Source: Candidatus Eiseniibacteriota bacterium (GTDB lineage: Bacteria > Orphanbacterota > Orphanbacteria > Orphanbacterales > Orphanbacteraceae). Taken from it: a stretch of 64,000 bases of DNA. The position numbers and the translations under genes are program-made. The stretch spans positions 1 to 64,000 of the forward strand of contig JAJCZU010000010.1 in NCBI GenBank assembly GCA_029262235.1, read 5' to 3'. Shown here piece by piece: positions 16,832-25,413 of this stretch (within the stretch, counting starts at the first letter, position 1; the number at the start of each line of letters is the position of its first letter). The notes below the pieces were generated by a model. That model searched no databases. It was given only the letters and a program-made list of their open reading frames with translations, and was not told the origin of the DNA.

Positions 16832-17256
16832 AACGCCGTGATCAGCCCTGGTATGCGAACGGTCTGCGTTTCGCATGCACCGAATGCGGGCAGTGCTGTA
16901 CCGGACCCGAAGGGTTCGTGTGGGTCGACGAGACTGAGATCGAGGCGATCGCCGCTCACCTCGATCTCGACGTCGACATGTTCGGCCGCCGCTATCTTCG
17001 CCGGATCGGCACGAAGTATTCGCTTCTCGAAGATCCCATCACGAAAGATTGCACTTTCCTGAAAGACAAGCGTTGCACGATCTACAAAGTGCGCCCGCGC
17101 CAGTGTGCCGCGTTTCCGTGGTGGCCCGAAAACGTGAAATCGAACCGCGCCTGGCAGGAGACCGCACGGGACTGCGAGGGGATCCACGCCGAGGCCCCGA
17201 TCGTTCCGCTCGCGACCATTCAGACCGCTCTCCGGAAGCTCGGCGATACGGAATGA
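16828..17256 (+). CDS. YkgJ-family cysteine-cluster protein
   Basis: The 142-residue cytoplasmic protein has the Zn/Fe-S-like cysteine cluster of the YkgJ (UPF0153) family: FACTECGQCC (Cys17, 20, 23, 24) near the N-terminus, then DCTFL, RCTIYKVRPRQCAAFPWWP and DCEGI. The arrangement predicts a bound metal or iron-sulfur centre; biochemical function is unknown. It is translationally coupled to the acetyltransferase by an ATGA overlap. The next gene starts 42 nt downstream in the same direction. Confidence 0.85.
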   Translation: MKRRDQPWYANGLRFACTECGQCCTGPEGFVWVDETEIEAIAAHLDLDVDMFGRRYLRRIGTKYSLLEDPITKDCTFLKDKRCTIYKVRPRQCAAFPWWPENVKSNRAWQETARDCEGIHAEAPIVPLATIQTALRKLGDTE

Positions 17257-17297
17257 TTCTGTAGCGCGCCCGCGCCCCGATCGTTTAAGCTCTGCGC

Positions 17298-18107
17298 ATG
17301 TCCCACCGGATCAAAGTCGACGGCCTGATCACCTCGGTGCCCGGCCAGTGGAAATTCGACGAAGAAGTCGCCGCGCACTTCGACGACCATGTACGCAAGA
17401 GCATCCCGCTTTACGAAGAACTGCAGTCCATGGTGATCGAAATGAGCGAGTGGCTGATCACCGACGGCGCCGTCGTTTACGACATCGGCTCGTCGACCGG
17501 TGAGACATTGCACCGCCTCGCGGAGAAGCACGCGTCCAAACGCGACGTGCGCTTCCTGGGAATCGAAAGCAGCGAGGCGATGGTGAAGTCCGCCCGCGCC
17601 AAATGCGAATCCGAAGCCGTCCGATTTCTTCACAAGGACGTCATGGAAGTCGAGCGTTTCGAAGGAACCGATCTCGTCCTTTCTCTCTACACGTTCCAGT
17701 TTCTGGCGCTCAAGTATCGATCCGTGCTCATGAAACGCATCTACGACGCCCTGGCGCCCGGCGGCGCGCTGATCCTCGCGGAGAAGATCCAGGCCGAAAG
17801 CCCCCGCCTCGAGGACATGTGGATGGAACTGCACTGGGACTGGAAGCGACGCCAGGGCCTGACAGACGAAATGATTCTCCAGAAGGCGCGCAGTCTTCGC
17901 GGCGTCATGTTTCCTCTCACGCTGTCACGCAATTTCGAACTGCTCGAAGCCGCGGGTTTTTCCGACACGGAAGTGTTCCTCAAGTGGCACAACTTCGCCG
18001 GGATCATCGCGTTCAAACGCCGGGCAGACGACGGGTCCCCCGATCGAGCGGCGAAAACGGTGCGACGCATCAGCACCAGCCGTGGACGCGGCGCGCAGAA
18101 AGGGTAG
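17298..18107 (+). CDS. CmoA-like SAM-dependent methyltransferase / carboxy-SAM synthase homologue
   Basis: The 269-residue class I Rossmann enzyme resembles CmoA, which converts SAM and prephenate to carboxy-SAM for tRNA wobble-uridine modification. CmoA-like features are FDEEVAAHFDDHVRKSIPLY near the N-terminus, motif I VYDIGSSTGETLHRL, GIESSEAMV, LVLSLYTFQFLALKYRSVLMKRIYDALAPGGALILAEK, and WHNFAGIIAFKR at the C-terminal end. No CmoB is visible in the window, so the exact role is open. It is longer than E. coli CmoA by a basic tail of about 25 residues. Confidence 0.8.
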   Translation: MSHRIKVDGLITSVPGQWKFDEEVAAHFDDHVRKSIPLYEELQSMVIEMSEWLITDGAVVYDIGSSTGETLHRLAEKHASKRDVRFLGIESSEAMVKSARAKCESEAVRFLHKDVMEVERFEGTDLVLSLYTFQFLALKYRSVLMKRIYDALAPGGALILAEKIQAESPRLEDMWMELHWDWKRRQGLTDEMILQKARSLRGVMFPLTLSRNFELLEAAGFSDTEVFLKWHNFAGIIAFKRRADDGSPDRAAKTVRRISTSRGRGAQKG

Positions 18108-18111
18108 TGGC

Positions 18112-19017
18112 GTGAGCGGCGTGCTGCTGGCTCCCCGCCAATGGAGCGACACTCACGCGATCGTGCGCACGCTTCGTTTCCTTCGCGTCTACGATCTTGC
18201 CGCCGGCATGTACCACAGGGCCGCCGGCTTCATTTTATGGCTCCGTCATCCGCGCTCTCTGCGACCGAATCGAACCGGCACTCTCACCGTTCACGATCTT
18301 ACGTTTCAGATGTACGATCCGGACCTTCTGTACCTGCCCGGCGCCGTCGCGGGGAAGACTTACGAGCCGTCCGTTACGTGGCACCTGCGATCCGTTCTCG
18401 AACCGGGAATGACGTTCATCGACGCGGGCGCCGAGTTCGGCTTCTACACGTGCTACGCGGGCTGTCTGCCGTTCGACCTCGTCATTCATTCCTTCGAGCC
18501 GAATGCCGGTTTCTGTCGCACGCTTTCGCGCAACGTCGCGCTGAACGAACTGGGCGCGCGTGTGCATCGCCTCGCACTCTCGGACGAGCGGGGCACGATC
18601 ACGTTCAGCGATCGAAGCATGGCGGGAGAAGGCCCGGCGAAGAAAGAGATCGTGAGCGCCGTGCCGTTTGACGAATGGGCGGCCGAACAGGGCGTCGTGC
18701 CGGACGTGATCAAGGTCGACGTCCACGGTGGCGAGGGGAAAGTGCTGTTCGGCATGAAGCGCGCACTCCGTGAGAGCGTCCGGCACGTCTACGTCGAACT
18801 TCACCCGACCGCGCTGCTCGTCGACTGTACGGTCCGCGATGTGCTCGATGTGCTGCGCGATGCCGGCTTCACGCTCTTCGAAATCGATCGCTTTCGCGCC
18901 GCGCTGCCGCCCGCCCTGACCGAAGTTACGCAGAAGCGATACGAGGAGCTCGCCGACGAGTCGCAATGGAGCGAGGAGCAGGTTGCGGAGCGACGCATGA
19001 TCTACGGTTCGCGCTGA
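18112..19017 (+). CDS. FkbM-family methyltransferase
   Basis: The 301-residue enzyme is predicted to O-methylate sugars or other small moieties. The FkbM core is visible: motif I TFIDAGAEFGFYTCYAG, SFEPNAGFCRTLSRNVALN, LALSDERGTITFSD, the conserved VIKVDVHGGEGKVLFGMKRAL, and YVELHPTAL. I chose GTG at 18112 (AAAGGG upstream, 4 nt after the previous stop); an earlier GTG at 18082 would overlap that gene. The stop overlaps the next start (TGATG). The local run of three methyltransferase-type enzymes suggests modification of a glycan or small molecule. Confidence 0.82.
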   Translation: MSGVLLAPRQWSDTHAIVRTLRFLRVYDLAAGMYHRAAGFILWLRHPRSLRPNRTGTLTVHDLTFQMYDPDLLYLPGAVAGKTYEPSVTWHLRSVLEPGMTFIDAGAEFGFYTCYAGCLPFDLVIHSFEPNAGFCRTLSRNVALNELGARVHRLALSDERGTITFSDRSMAGEGPAKKEIVSAVPFDEWAAEQGVVPDVIKVDVHGGEGKVLFGMKRALRESVRHVYVELHPTALLVDCTVRDVLDVLRDAGFTLFEIDRFRAALPPALTEVTQKRYEELADESQWSEEQVAERRMIYGSR

Positions 19018-19841
19018 TGCACTCTCCGCTCCGCATTTCGATGAAGCGCGTTTGGAACTGGGTCCATATCGCCGTTCATCACTACCCGCACGGCTACTGG
19101 CGTCAGGATCTCTGGCTCGCGGCTCTCTACCTCGCGAAGAACCCGTTTCGAGTCAGCCGCGACTTCTGGGACCGTGAAACCGAGGCGCGCGGGAAACGCA
19201 CGCTGACCGGGGACGGCGCGGGGGGTGATCCGGCGGGCGCCGCGAATACGGGCTACACGCCGGATCCGCACACGTATGGAGAAACGCCGCTTCCCACGAT
19301 GGAGCGGATCGCCGCGCGCGCCGGCTGGACACGGGATGACGTGATCTACGATCTCGGGTGCGGACGCGGCACCACGACGTTCTTCCTCGAGCATTTGACG
19401 AAAGCCCGCGTAACCGGGATCGACCGCGTGCCGGTCTTCGTCGCCAGGGGCAACGGGCTCGCGCGCAGGCTCGGCCTCGATCGCATCGCGTTTCTCGACG
19501 CGGACCTTCTCGCGGTCGATTATCGAAACGCAACTGCTCTCTATTATTATGGGACGTGCGCGCACGACTTCTATATACAGCTTCTGATCGGACACCTGGC
19601 CGGGCAGCTTCGGCCCGGCACGAAGATCGCAACCGTGACCTATCCGCTCACGAACTACCGGCCCGATCTCTTCACGCTCGAAAGCAGCGAGCGGCTCGAT
19701 TTTCTGTGGGGAGAGTCCGAGGTGTATTTTCAGCGATTCGATCCGGAGCGTGGTGCGAGCGTGGATCGGCCGGGGCGGGATCTTTCGCGCTACCCGCAGA
19801 CCGCGGAGGAGGCGGAGGACGCGGGCGACGCGGACCCGTAG
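19017..19841 (+). CDS. Class I SAM-dependent methyltransferase-like protein
   Basis: The 274-residue product begins with an N-terminal helical region with hydrophobic WLAALYLAKNPF. This is followed by a SAM-binding fold with motif I IYDLGCGRGTTTFFLEHL (about 118-135), VTGIDRVPVFV, FLDADLLAVDY and ALYYYGTCAHD. The ending is acidic and Glu/Asp rich. Start ATG at 19017 overlaps the previous stop as TGATG; an internal ATG at 19041 is possible. Layout resembles histone-methyltransferase DOT1-like or small-lipid methyltransferases, but I cannot name the substrate. Confidence 0.78.
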   Translation: MHSPLRISMKRVWNWVHIAVHHYPHGYWRQDLWLAALYLAKNPFRVSRDFWDRETEARGKRTLTGDGAGGDPAGAANTGYTPDPHTYGETPLPTMERIAARAGWTRDDVIYDLGCGRGTTTFFLEHLTKARVTGIDRVPVFVARGNGLARRLGLDRIAFLDADLLAVDYRNATALYYYGTCAHDFYIQLLIGHLAGQLRPGTKIATVTYPLTNYRPDLFTLESSERLDFLWGESEVYFQRFDPERGASVDRPGRDLSRYPQTAEEAEDAGDADP

Positions 19842-19886
19842 ACCCGCGCGCGACAGAGTACGCGTCCCGCGGATCCGAACGAGCAT

Positions 19887-20534
19887 CTACGGGGCGAGGC
19901 GCTCGACTTTCCAGACGCCGGGCGCCGTGAGCGTGAAGGCGAACCGGTCGTGCAGGCGGTCGGCGCGTCCCTTCCAGAACTCGACCCGCGCAGGAATGAC
20001 ACGATACCCGCCCCAGAACGGCGGGCGCGTCACGGGCTTGCCGCCGCTTTCCTTCTCGCGCGCGTCGCGCGCCCTCTCCAGATCGCGCCGCGTGGCAATC
20101 GGCCTGCTCTGCGCGGACGCCCACGCCCCGAGCTGCGCACCGTGTGGGCGCGACGCGAAGTACTCGTCCGATTCCGCCGCACTCACTTTCTCGACCGATC
20201 CCGCGATCCGAACCTGGCGTTCGAGTTCCGCCCAGTAGAAGACGAGCGTCGCGCGCGGATTTGCGGCCAGCTCCACGCCCTTGCGGCTTTCGTAGTTCGT
20301 GTAGAACACGAAGCCCCGTTCGTCGAATTCCTTCAGCAGCACGACCCGCGCGTTCGGGCTTCCGCTCGCGTCCGCACTGGCAAGCGTCATCGCATTCGGC
20401 TCGCGAAGCTCGGCGCGCACGGCCTCATCGAACCACTGCCCGAACAGTGCGATCGGATCATCTTCGGCCGAAGCTCGCGACAGCTCGGTTTCCGCATATT
20501 CTTTTCTCAATCGTCTGATTTTGTCGGATTGCAT
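19887..20534 (-). CDS. pdxH: Pyridoxamine 5'-phosphate oxidase
   Basis: FMN-dependent enzyme of vitamin B6 synthesis and salvage, oxidising PNP/PMP to pyridoxal 5'-phosphate. At 215 residues it is the normal length. Family segments in order: IRRLRKEYAETEL; FDEAVRAELREPNAMTLASADASG; ARVVLLKEFDERGFVFYTNYESRKG, the FMN-binding part; FYWAELERQVRIAGSVEKVS; SRPHGAQLGAWASAQS; and the C-terminal PPFWGGYRVIPARVEFWKGRADRLHDR, with the substrate-contact Arg/His. Start ATG at 20534 was chosen over upstream Arg-rich extensions. Confidence 0.95.
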   Translation of the reverse strand: MQSDKIRRLRKEYAETELSRASAEDDPIALFGQWFDEAVRAELREPNAMTLASADASGSPNARVVLLKEFDERGFVFYTNYESRKGVELAANPRATLVFYWAELERQVRIAGSVEKVSAAESDEYFASRPHGAQLGAWASAQSRPIATRRDLERARDAREKESGGKPVTRPPFWGGYRVIPARVEFWKGRADRLHDRFAFTLTAPGVWKVERLAP

Positions 20535-20677
20535 CCTGTTGTCCCTCGTCGTGTCATCCGTTCTGTCCCGAGCCCCGCGCTCCGTCGCCAAAATCCTCAT
20601 CCATTTCGAGCCGCGGCCGATTCTCCGAATGAGTGAAAGGGTCCACGGCGGGCGCGTCCCGTCCACACGAACGGTGC

Positions 20678-21427
20678 ATGATGAAACGACTGACCTGGCT
20701 TTTCCTGATCGCGTTCCTTGCCAATCATATTACGTGGGCGCTTCCCGGCGCCGAGGCAGCCAATGCCAATGAAACGCTTCACTTCGGGCGCCTTCAATTC
20801 TACGCCGGGAACTATGCCGAGTCACTCGACAAGCTGAACAAAGCGATCGACGGCGGGAATCTTTCTCTCGAAGAACTCGCCACCGCCTATCTATTGAAGG
20901 CGCGTTGCGAAGCGCGGCGCGACAAGAAGGGGAACGCGGTCAAGGCCTTCTGCAAGATGTATGAGACTGAATACCCCCTCGTGGTCGCGAAGTCCGATTT
21001 CACGGCGACCGAAATGAAGGCGTACCGCGAAGCGACGGAAAAATGCGCGCCGGCTCCCACACCAGCGTCGCAGCAGGCAGCCCCGGTGGAGAAGCAGGCG
21101 GCCACGACGCCGACCACGACGCCGACCCCGGCACCGACACAGGCACAGACACAGACACAGGCACAGGCACAGGCACCGACCGATACCTCGCCGGTCGAAG
21201 CCGCCCCGATGGAAAAGACGAAGGAAGCAGCCGCGCCCGTTCAAACAACCCCCGTCGAAACCGCGCCGGTTCTCGCGGCCGCACCCGTCGTGGCGCAGAA
21301 GCCGGGCGGAAAGCGCTGGTACAAGAAACCGTTCAACTGGATTTTCGGCGCGGGCGTGGCGGGTCTCGTCTATCTGCTCGCTACGAACGACTCGGACCGC
21401 GTTCTCGCCGATCCTGACGCGCAGTAA
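20678..21427 (+). CDS. Exported TPR-like protein with Pro/Thr/Gln-rich linker and C-terminal membrane helix
   Basis: The 249-residue product has a signal peptide at about 1-27 (WLFLIAFLANHITWALPGAEA). A TPR-like helical pair follows (about 30-105; LHFGRLQFYAGNYAESLDKLNKAI, YLLKARCEARRDKKGNAVKAF). A long low-complexity Ala/Pro/Thr/Gln linker (about 120-215) is encoded partly by a CAGGCA/CAGACA hexamer array at 21134-21176. The C-terminus has a hydrophobic stretch (WIFGAGVAGLVYLLA). No named family is recognised. The RBS is weak. Divergent from pdxH and convergent with the TPR membrane gene at 21446. Confidence 0.72.
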   Translation: MMKRLTWLFLIAFLANHITWALPGAEAANANETLHFGRLQFYAGNYAESLDKLNKAIDGGNLSLEELATAYLLKARCEARRDKKGNAVKAFCKMYETEYPLVVAKSDFTATEMKAYREATEKCAPAPTPASQQAAPVEKQAATTPTTTPTPAPTQAQTQTQAQAQAPTDTSPVEAAPMEKTKEAAAPVQTTPVETAPVLAAAPVVAQKPGGKRWYKKPFNWIFGAGVAGLVYLLATNDSDRVLADPDAQ

Positions 21428-21445
21428 ACGCGTCGCCGCATCCGC

Positions 21446-23419
21446 CTACGGGCTCCCTTCGGCATCCCGCAATTCCTGGAGGCGCGTCAGTTCCTGGCGC
21501 GCGCGTGTGAGCGCGGGATCGATCGTCAGCGCGCGTTCGAGGGCCGCGATCGCGGCATCCGTTTCCCCGAGTGACGCGTGTGTCTGCGCGAGCCACACGT
21601 TCAGATTCGCGTCATCCGGCGTAGCCGAGGACGCGAGCAGCAACAGCCGCTTCGCCTCGTCCCATTTCCCCTGCCACATCGTGATTCGGCCGAGATAGCT
21701 CGCGGCGGACGGGTTCCCCGGATCGAGCTCGAGAACACGGCGGAACTGTCGTTCCCCGAGATCTCTCTCTTCGAGATGAAAATAGGTCGAGCCGAGATAG
21801 TAGAGTGTGGGAACGTGTGAATCGTTCTGCACGACGGCTGCCTCGAGGTGCGGCTTCGCCTCGGCGTATCGATTCTCTCCCCAGTAAATGATGCCGAGGT
21901 TCACCCGGGGCCGGTAGCGCTCCGGGTCGAACGCGGCCGCCCTCTCGTAAAGCTTCGTCGCTTCGGCGCGATGCCCCTTCTCCCAGAGCACCTGCGCCAC
22001 CGCGATTCCCTGGTGCCGCCTGACTTTCACCCAGTGATTCGGGTCGTTGTACGTGAGTCGCAACACGCGCCCGGGCACGGTTTCTTCCTGCGCGTTTCCC
22101 GCGATCCACGCAGCGGAGAGAAACACGCCGGCCGCGGCGATGGCGAGCGGACGCGCCACGTCGAAGTCGCGCCGTGCGAACGCCATGCGATACGCCGCCC
22201 AGAGCGACATCGGCGCAGCGAAGAACGAGAAGAGATCCCAGTCGCGCGGGCCGAGATAGGGGTGCATCGAAAAGGCGAACACGAGCGCGCTCATCGTGCT
22301 CGCAAGAAGGAAGAAGTCGGCGCTTCGCTGCTTCACCGCTGATGCCGGCGAAAGAGGCGTGCCTTTGTTCTTCGCCGCGCCCTCGCTCTCCGTGGTTCCG
22401 ATATTTCCGCGGCGCACGAACAGAAGAACGCAGGCGGCGGCCGGAAGCACGACGAGCAGCAGGTTGCCCAGAAAGATACCGTGGCCCGGCCAGAAGTATC
22501 CGAACGCGTGATACCTGATCTTGGTCCATGAGACAAACATGCGATGAATCTGAAGTTCGGATATCGTGGGAAACAGGGCGAAGAGCAGCCCCAGCAGAAC
22601 GAGCATGGCCGGCTTCAGCCATCGCCTTTCCCCCACAAGATGCAGCAGCAGATACAGGACGGCGGGCCAGAATATGATCGCGCCGAGATGCAGCGCGCAC
22701 GCGAGTACCAGAAGCAGGAGCGCGATTCGAAAGTCGCCGGCCCCGTGTATCGCGCGCACGCCCTCCACGAGAAACAGCAGGATGAACACGTTCGTGAGCG
22801 AGTAATTCTCGACGTACCCGTAATAGAGCTGCATGGACCCGGCGCCCGTGATCAGCAGAAACGCGATCCAGTAGGTCGCCCGCGCCGTCATGCCGCTGCG
22901 CAGCCTGGCAACGAACGAAGCGAACCGATGCGCGCCCAGCACGTAAACCAGCCCGGCAACGGAAGAGACGAACTGGAACGCGGGAAGGTCGGGCTTCGTG
23001 ATGCCGAGTTTGGCGAGCAGCGCCGCGATCACGCGGTGGAACATGATCGTGCCCCAGCCGGGCCGGCGTTCGAGCGGCGACCAGTCGTCGAGCACGAAAC
23101 CGAGCAGAAGCCAGCCGTCACCGAGGTAATGATTGACCGACCGGAAAACCGTGAAGAGTACGGCCGCGCCCAGGAGCAGCAGCGTGACGAACGGGGCGCC
23201 GTCGGGCACGGTCATCGCGCGCCGCTTCGCCCGGGCGTAGCTGCGTTCCATCCAGTACGACCAAGGCACGATGGCGAGTCCGCATACGATCCAGATCAGT
23301 TTCATGAGGGAGGGAAGATCGGCGCCGTTCGAGAGGCTCCAGAGCGAGTCGAGCGGGGCGAACGAAAGCACGATCGCCACGGCGACAAGCAACATCGAAA
23401 GGAGGAAGGCCGGTTGCAT
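21446..23419 (-). CDS. Large membrane protein with C-terminal TPR domain
   Basis: The 657-residue product has roughly 11-12 transmembrane helices (about 5-450), and a soluble C-terminal region with four TPR units (about 480-650; AEATKLYERAAAFDPERYRPRVNLGIIY, AEAKPHLEAAVVQ, FRRVLELDPGNPSAASYLGRI, AAIAALERALTIDP). The membrane half resembles GT-C glycosyltransferases (HYLGDGWLLLGFVLDDWSPLE in the first loop), as in Tmtc-like membrane-TPR proteins, but no catalytic motif is certain. It starts 14 nt downstream of the glycosyltransferase at 23433, so the two are probably co-transcribed and act in surface glycan assembly. Confidence 0.8.
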   Translation of the reverse strand: MQPAFLLSMLLVAVAIVLSFAPLDSLWSLSNGADLPSLMKLIWIVCGLAIVPWSYWMERSYARAKRRAMTVPDGAPFVTLLLLGAAVLFTVFRSVNHYLGDGWLLLGFVLDDWSPLERRPGWGTIMFHRVIAALLAKLGITKPDLPAFQFVSSVAGLVYVLGAHRFASFVARLRSGMTARATYWIAFLLITGAGSMQLYYGYVENYSLTNVFILLFLVEGVRAIHGAGDFRIALLLLVLACALHLGAIIFWPAVLYLLLHLVGERRWLKPAMLVLLGLLFALFPTISELQIHRMFVSWTKIRYHAFGYFWPGHGIFLGNLLLVVLPAAACVLLFVRRGNIGTTESEGAAKNKGTPLSPASAVKQRSADFFLLASTMSALVFAFSMHPYLGPRDWDLFSFFAAPMSLWAAYRMAFARRDFDVARPLAIAAAGVFLSAAWIAGNAQEETVPGRVLRLTYNDPNHWVKVRRHQGIAVAQVLWEKGHRAEATKLYERAAAFDPERYRPRVNLGIIYWGENRYAEAKPHLEAAVVQNDSHVPTLYYLGSTYFHLEERDLGERQFRRVLELDPGNPSAASYLGRITMWQGKWDEAKRLLLLASSATPDDANLNVWLAQTHASLGETDAAIAALERALTIDPALTRARQELTRLQELRDAEGSP

Positions 23420-23432
23420 CAGAGAACGGGTC

Positions 23433-24575
23433 TCATGTTCCGCTCGAGAGAGTGTCGCGCGCGCTTCCCCGCCCGCGGCTTACGATTTCGAAGAAGTACT
23501 CCTCGTACTCCTGCAGTGCCCGCACCATCGTGAAGTGCTCCTCGACCCGCTTGCGGGCGGCGCGCCCCATCGCGGTCGCCTTCTGCTCGTCGACGAGAAG
23601 TTCCGTGAACGCGGCGCCGAGCGCTTCGACATCGCCCGGCGGGACCAGAAGCCCCGTCACTCCGTGTTCGACGAGATCCGGCACGCTCCCCACATTGGTA
23701 TTGATCGTCGGCGTGCCGCACGACATCGCCTCCATCGTCGAGATCGGAAGCGTTTCACGAAACGGAACGGACGCGAGCGCCACGGCCCGGAAGTGGGGCA
23801 GCAGCGCGGGCAGATCGCGGCGGATGCCCAGCATGATGACGCGCTCCTGCAGATCGCGCGACTGGATCGCGTTCTCGATGCGCTCCTTCTCGGGACCGCC
23901 GCCGATGATGTAGAAGCGCGCGTCGGGAACCGTCTTCAGCGCGATCGCAGCGGCTTCGACGAACGCCAGATGCCCCTTTTCGGGAGTCAGCGACGCGACG
24001 GTGGCTATGCTGCGACGCGCTTCGTCGCCAAGCGGGCCCGTCTCCTGTTCGTCCGGCGCGAAACGCGTGTGGTCGACGCCGTTCACGATGACCTTGAGGA
24101 GCGACTTGTCGATCCCCTCGCCGTTGATCAAATATTGCGATTGCGTGTGCGCGCACGAGACGATGCCGTCGAGGCGGTTCAGAAGCGCCTTCTGCCCCTT
24201 GCGAAACAGCCCGCCCTGTTCGAGCACGCCCGTGCCGTGAATCGACGAAACGCGCACGGGGTCTCCGAGCGCGGACGCAATGAACTCGCCCGCGAGCAGG
24301 GCGTTCCGGCCCATCTCGAGAAACATGAGATCGAACTCTTCTCCCTTGAGCGCATCGCGCACGCGCAGGGGCGCCAGCATGTCGAACCGATTCCGGACGA
24401 AGTCCGCGATCACGGGGATATCGTTCTGCTCGAACTCGCCGGCCAGGTTGCCCTTCTTCTTGAGGCAGCACGTCGTAATCTCGTGTCCCTGGCGTCTCAT
24501 ATGACAGAACACGTCCAGCATCAGCTGTTCGTATCCGCCTACGTTCAGGGAGTTGAGCAGAAAGAGAACGCGCAC
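23433..24575 (-). CDS. Glycosyltransferase family 4 (GT-B)
   Basis: The 380-residue cytosolic or membrane-associated GT-B enzyme transfers a sugar from a nucleotide donor. The N-terminal acceptor domain opens MRVLFLLNSLNVGGYEQLML, with the glycine-rich donor loop. The C-terminal donor domain contains IATVASLTPEKGHLAFVEAA, FYIIGGGPEKERIE and the E-x7-E motif in FRETLPISTMEAMSCGTPTI, followed by LLVPPGDVEALGAA. The sugar is unknown. It heads a two-gene unit with the membrane TPR protein at 21446. Confidence 0.9.
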   Translation of the reverse strand: MRVLFLLNSLNVGGYEQLMLDVFCHMRRQGHEITTCCLKKKGNLAGEFEQNDIPVIADFVRNRFDMLAPLRVRDALKGEEFDLMFLEMGRNALLAGEFIASALGDPVRVSSIHGTGVLEQGGLFRKGQKALLNRLDGIVSCAHTQSQYLINGEGIDKSLLKVIVNGVDHTRFAPDEQETGPLGDEARRSIATVASLTPEKGHLAFVEAAAIALKTVPDARFYIIGGGPEKERIENAIQSRDLQERVIMLGIRRDLPALLPHFRAVALASVPFRETLPISTMEAMSCGTPTINTNVGSVPDLVEHGVTGLLVPPGDVEALGAAFTELLVDEQKATAMGRAARKRVEEHFTMVRALQEYEEYFFEIVSRGRGSARDTLSSGT

Positions 24576-24728
24576 GGTGTGTCTCCAGAAAGGTGCGGAG
24601 AGAGCATCGACAACTTCCGCTCATTATACTAGGTGAGGGAACCGGGGTGAAGACTTAGAAGTCCGGCGGGTCCGACCGCGACGGCTGACTGCGATGTCCG
24701 GCCGCGACAGCATCCGAAACGAGCGCAC

Positions 24729-24760
24729 AAAAAAAAGAGGCGGCCCGCGATGGACCGCCC
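24729..24760 (-). terminator. Terminator closing the secretion operon after the 24800 chaperone gene
   Basis: On the minus strand a GGCGGTCC/GGGCCGCC stem with a short loop is followed by TCTTTTTTTT. It begins 40 nt beyond the stop of the chaperone gene and is the first clear intrinsic terminator downstream of the sct genes. Confidence 0.85.
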
Positions 24761-24799
24761 CTTCGGCTCACATGAGAACCGTCGCGAAAGAAACTCGTC

Positions 24800-25396
24800 C
24801 TACGACGCTTTCTTCTTCGCTTCGATCGTGCCGGCGATCACACCCACGAGGGCGCGCGCGCGCAGCGACGAGGGATTCTCGCCTTCGGGATCCAGCTTGA
24901 TCGACTGGTCCAGGCAGTGAATCGCCTCTTTGAAGAGAGTCTCCGCGGCTTCGCGGGTCTTCTCGGCCTGCATGAGCTCCGCGGACTTCTCGAGCATGAT
25001 CTCGCCCGCGTTCGTCCAGGAGTTCACGTCTTCCGGATACAGTTCGACAGCCGACTCGTAGTGACGCAGCGCCATGTCGGACTCGCCGAGACGCTGGTAG
25101 ATCGAGCCGAGAATCGAATGGAAGTAAGGATCGAACGGGTTGTAGACGTTCAGCCCTTCGAAGACCTTGCGGGCTTCATCCACTTTGCCTTCTTCAAGAA
25201 GGTCATAACCCATATCCGCGATTCCGTAGAGATCTTCGGCGCTCAAGCCTTCGAGCTGAGCAAGCGTGAGATCCCCGAGCAGGAACCCTTTGATAGACTC
25301 TTCGATTTCCTCAACGGAACACGCATCATCGTCGGAGATTTCCTCCGCTTCCAGTTCCGCGCCTTCCGTCTGGTTTTTCAGATCTTTCTCAGACAC
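24800..25396 (-). CDS. SycD/LcrH-like TPR chaperone, paralogue 2
   Basis: The 198-residue product has an acidic N-terminus (1-28) and three TPR units (about 58-165): GYDLLEEGKVDEARKVFEGL, LGSIYQRLGESDMALRHYESA, and a third ending AIHCLDQSIKLDP. The fold, length and context match class II chaperones of type III secretion, which guard hydrophobic translocators in the cytoplasm. It lies 17 nt downstream of the hydrophobic Gly-rich gene at 25414, the likely client. The start is GTG at 25396, 7 nt after GAGGAGG. It is closely paralogous to 7673..8287, with blocks such as VYNPFDPYFHS in common. Confidence 0.85.
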   Translation of the reverse strand: MSEKDLKNQTEGAELEAEEISDDDACSVEEIEESIKGFLLGDLTLAQLEGLSAEDLYGIADMGYDLLEEGKVDEARKVFEGLNVYNPFDPYFHSILGSIYQRLGESDMALRHYESAVELYPEDVNSWTNAGEIMLEKSAELMQAEKTREAAETLFKEAIHCLDQSIKLDPEGENPSSLRARALVGVIAGTIEAKKKAS

Positions 25397-25413
25397 AGTA
25401 TATCCTCCTCTGC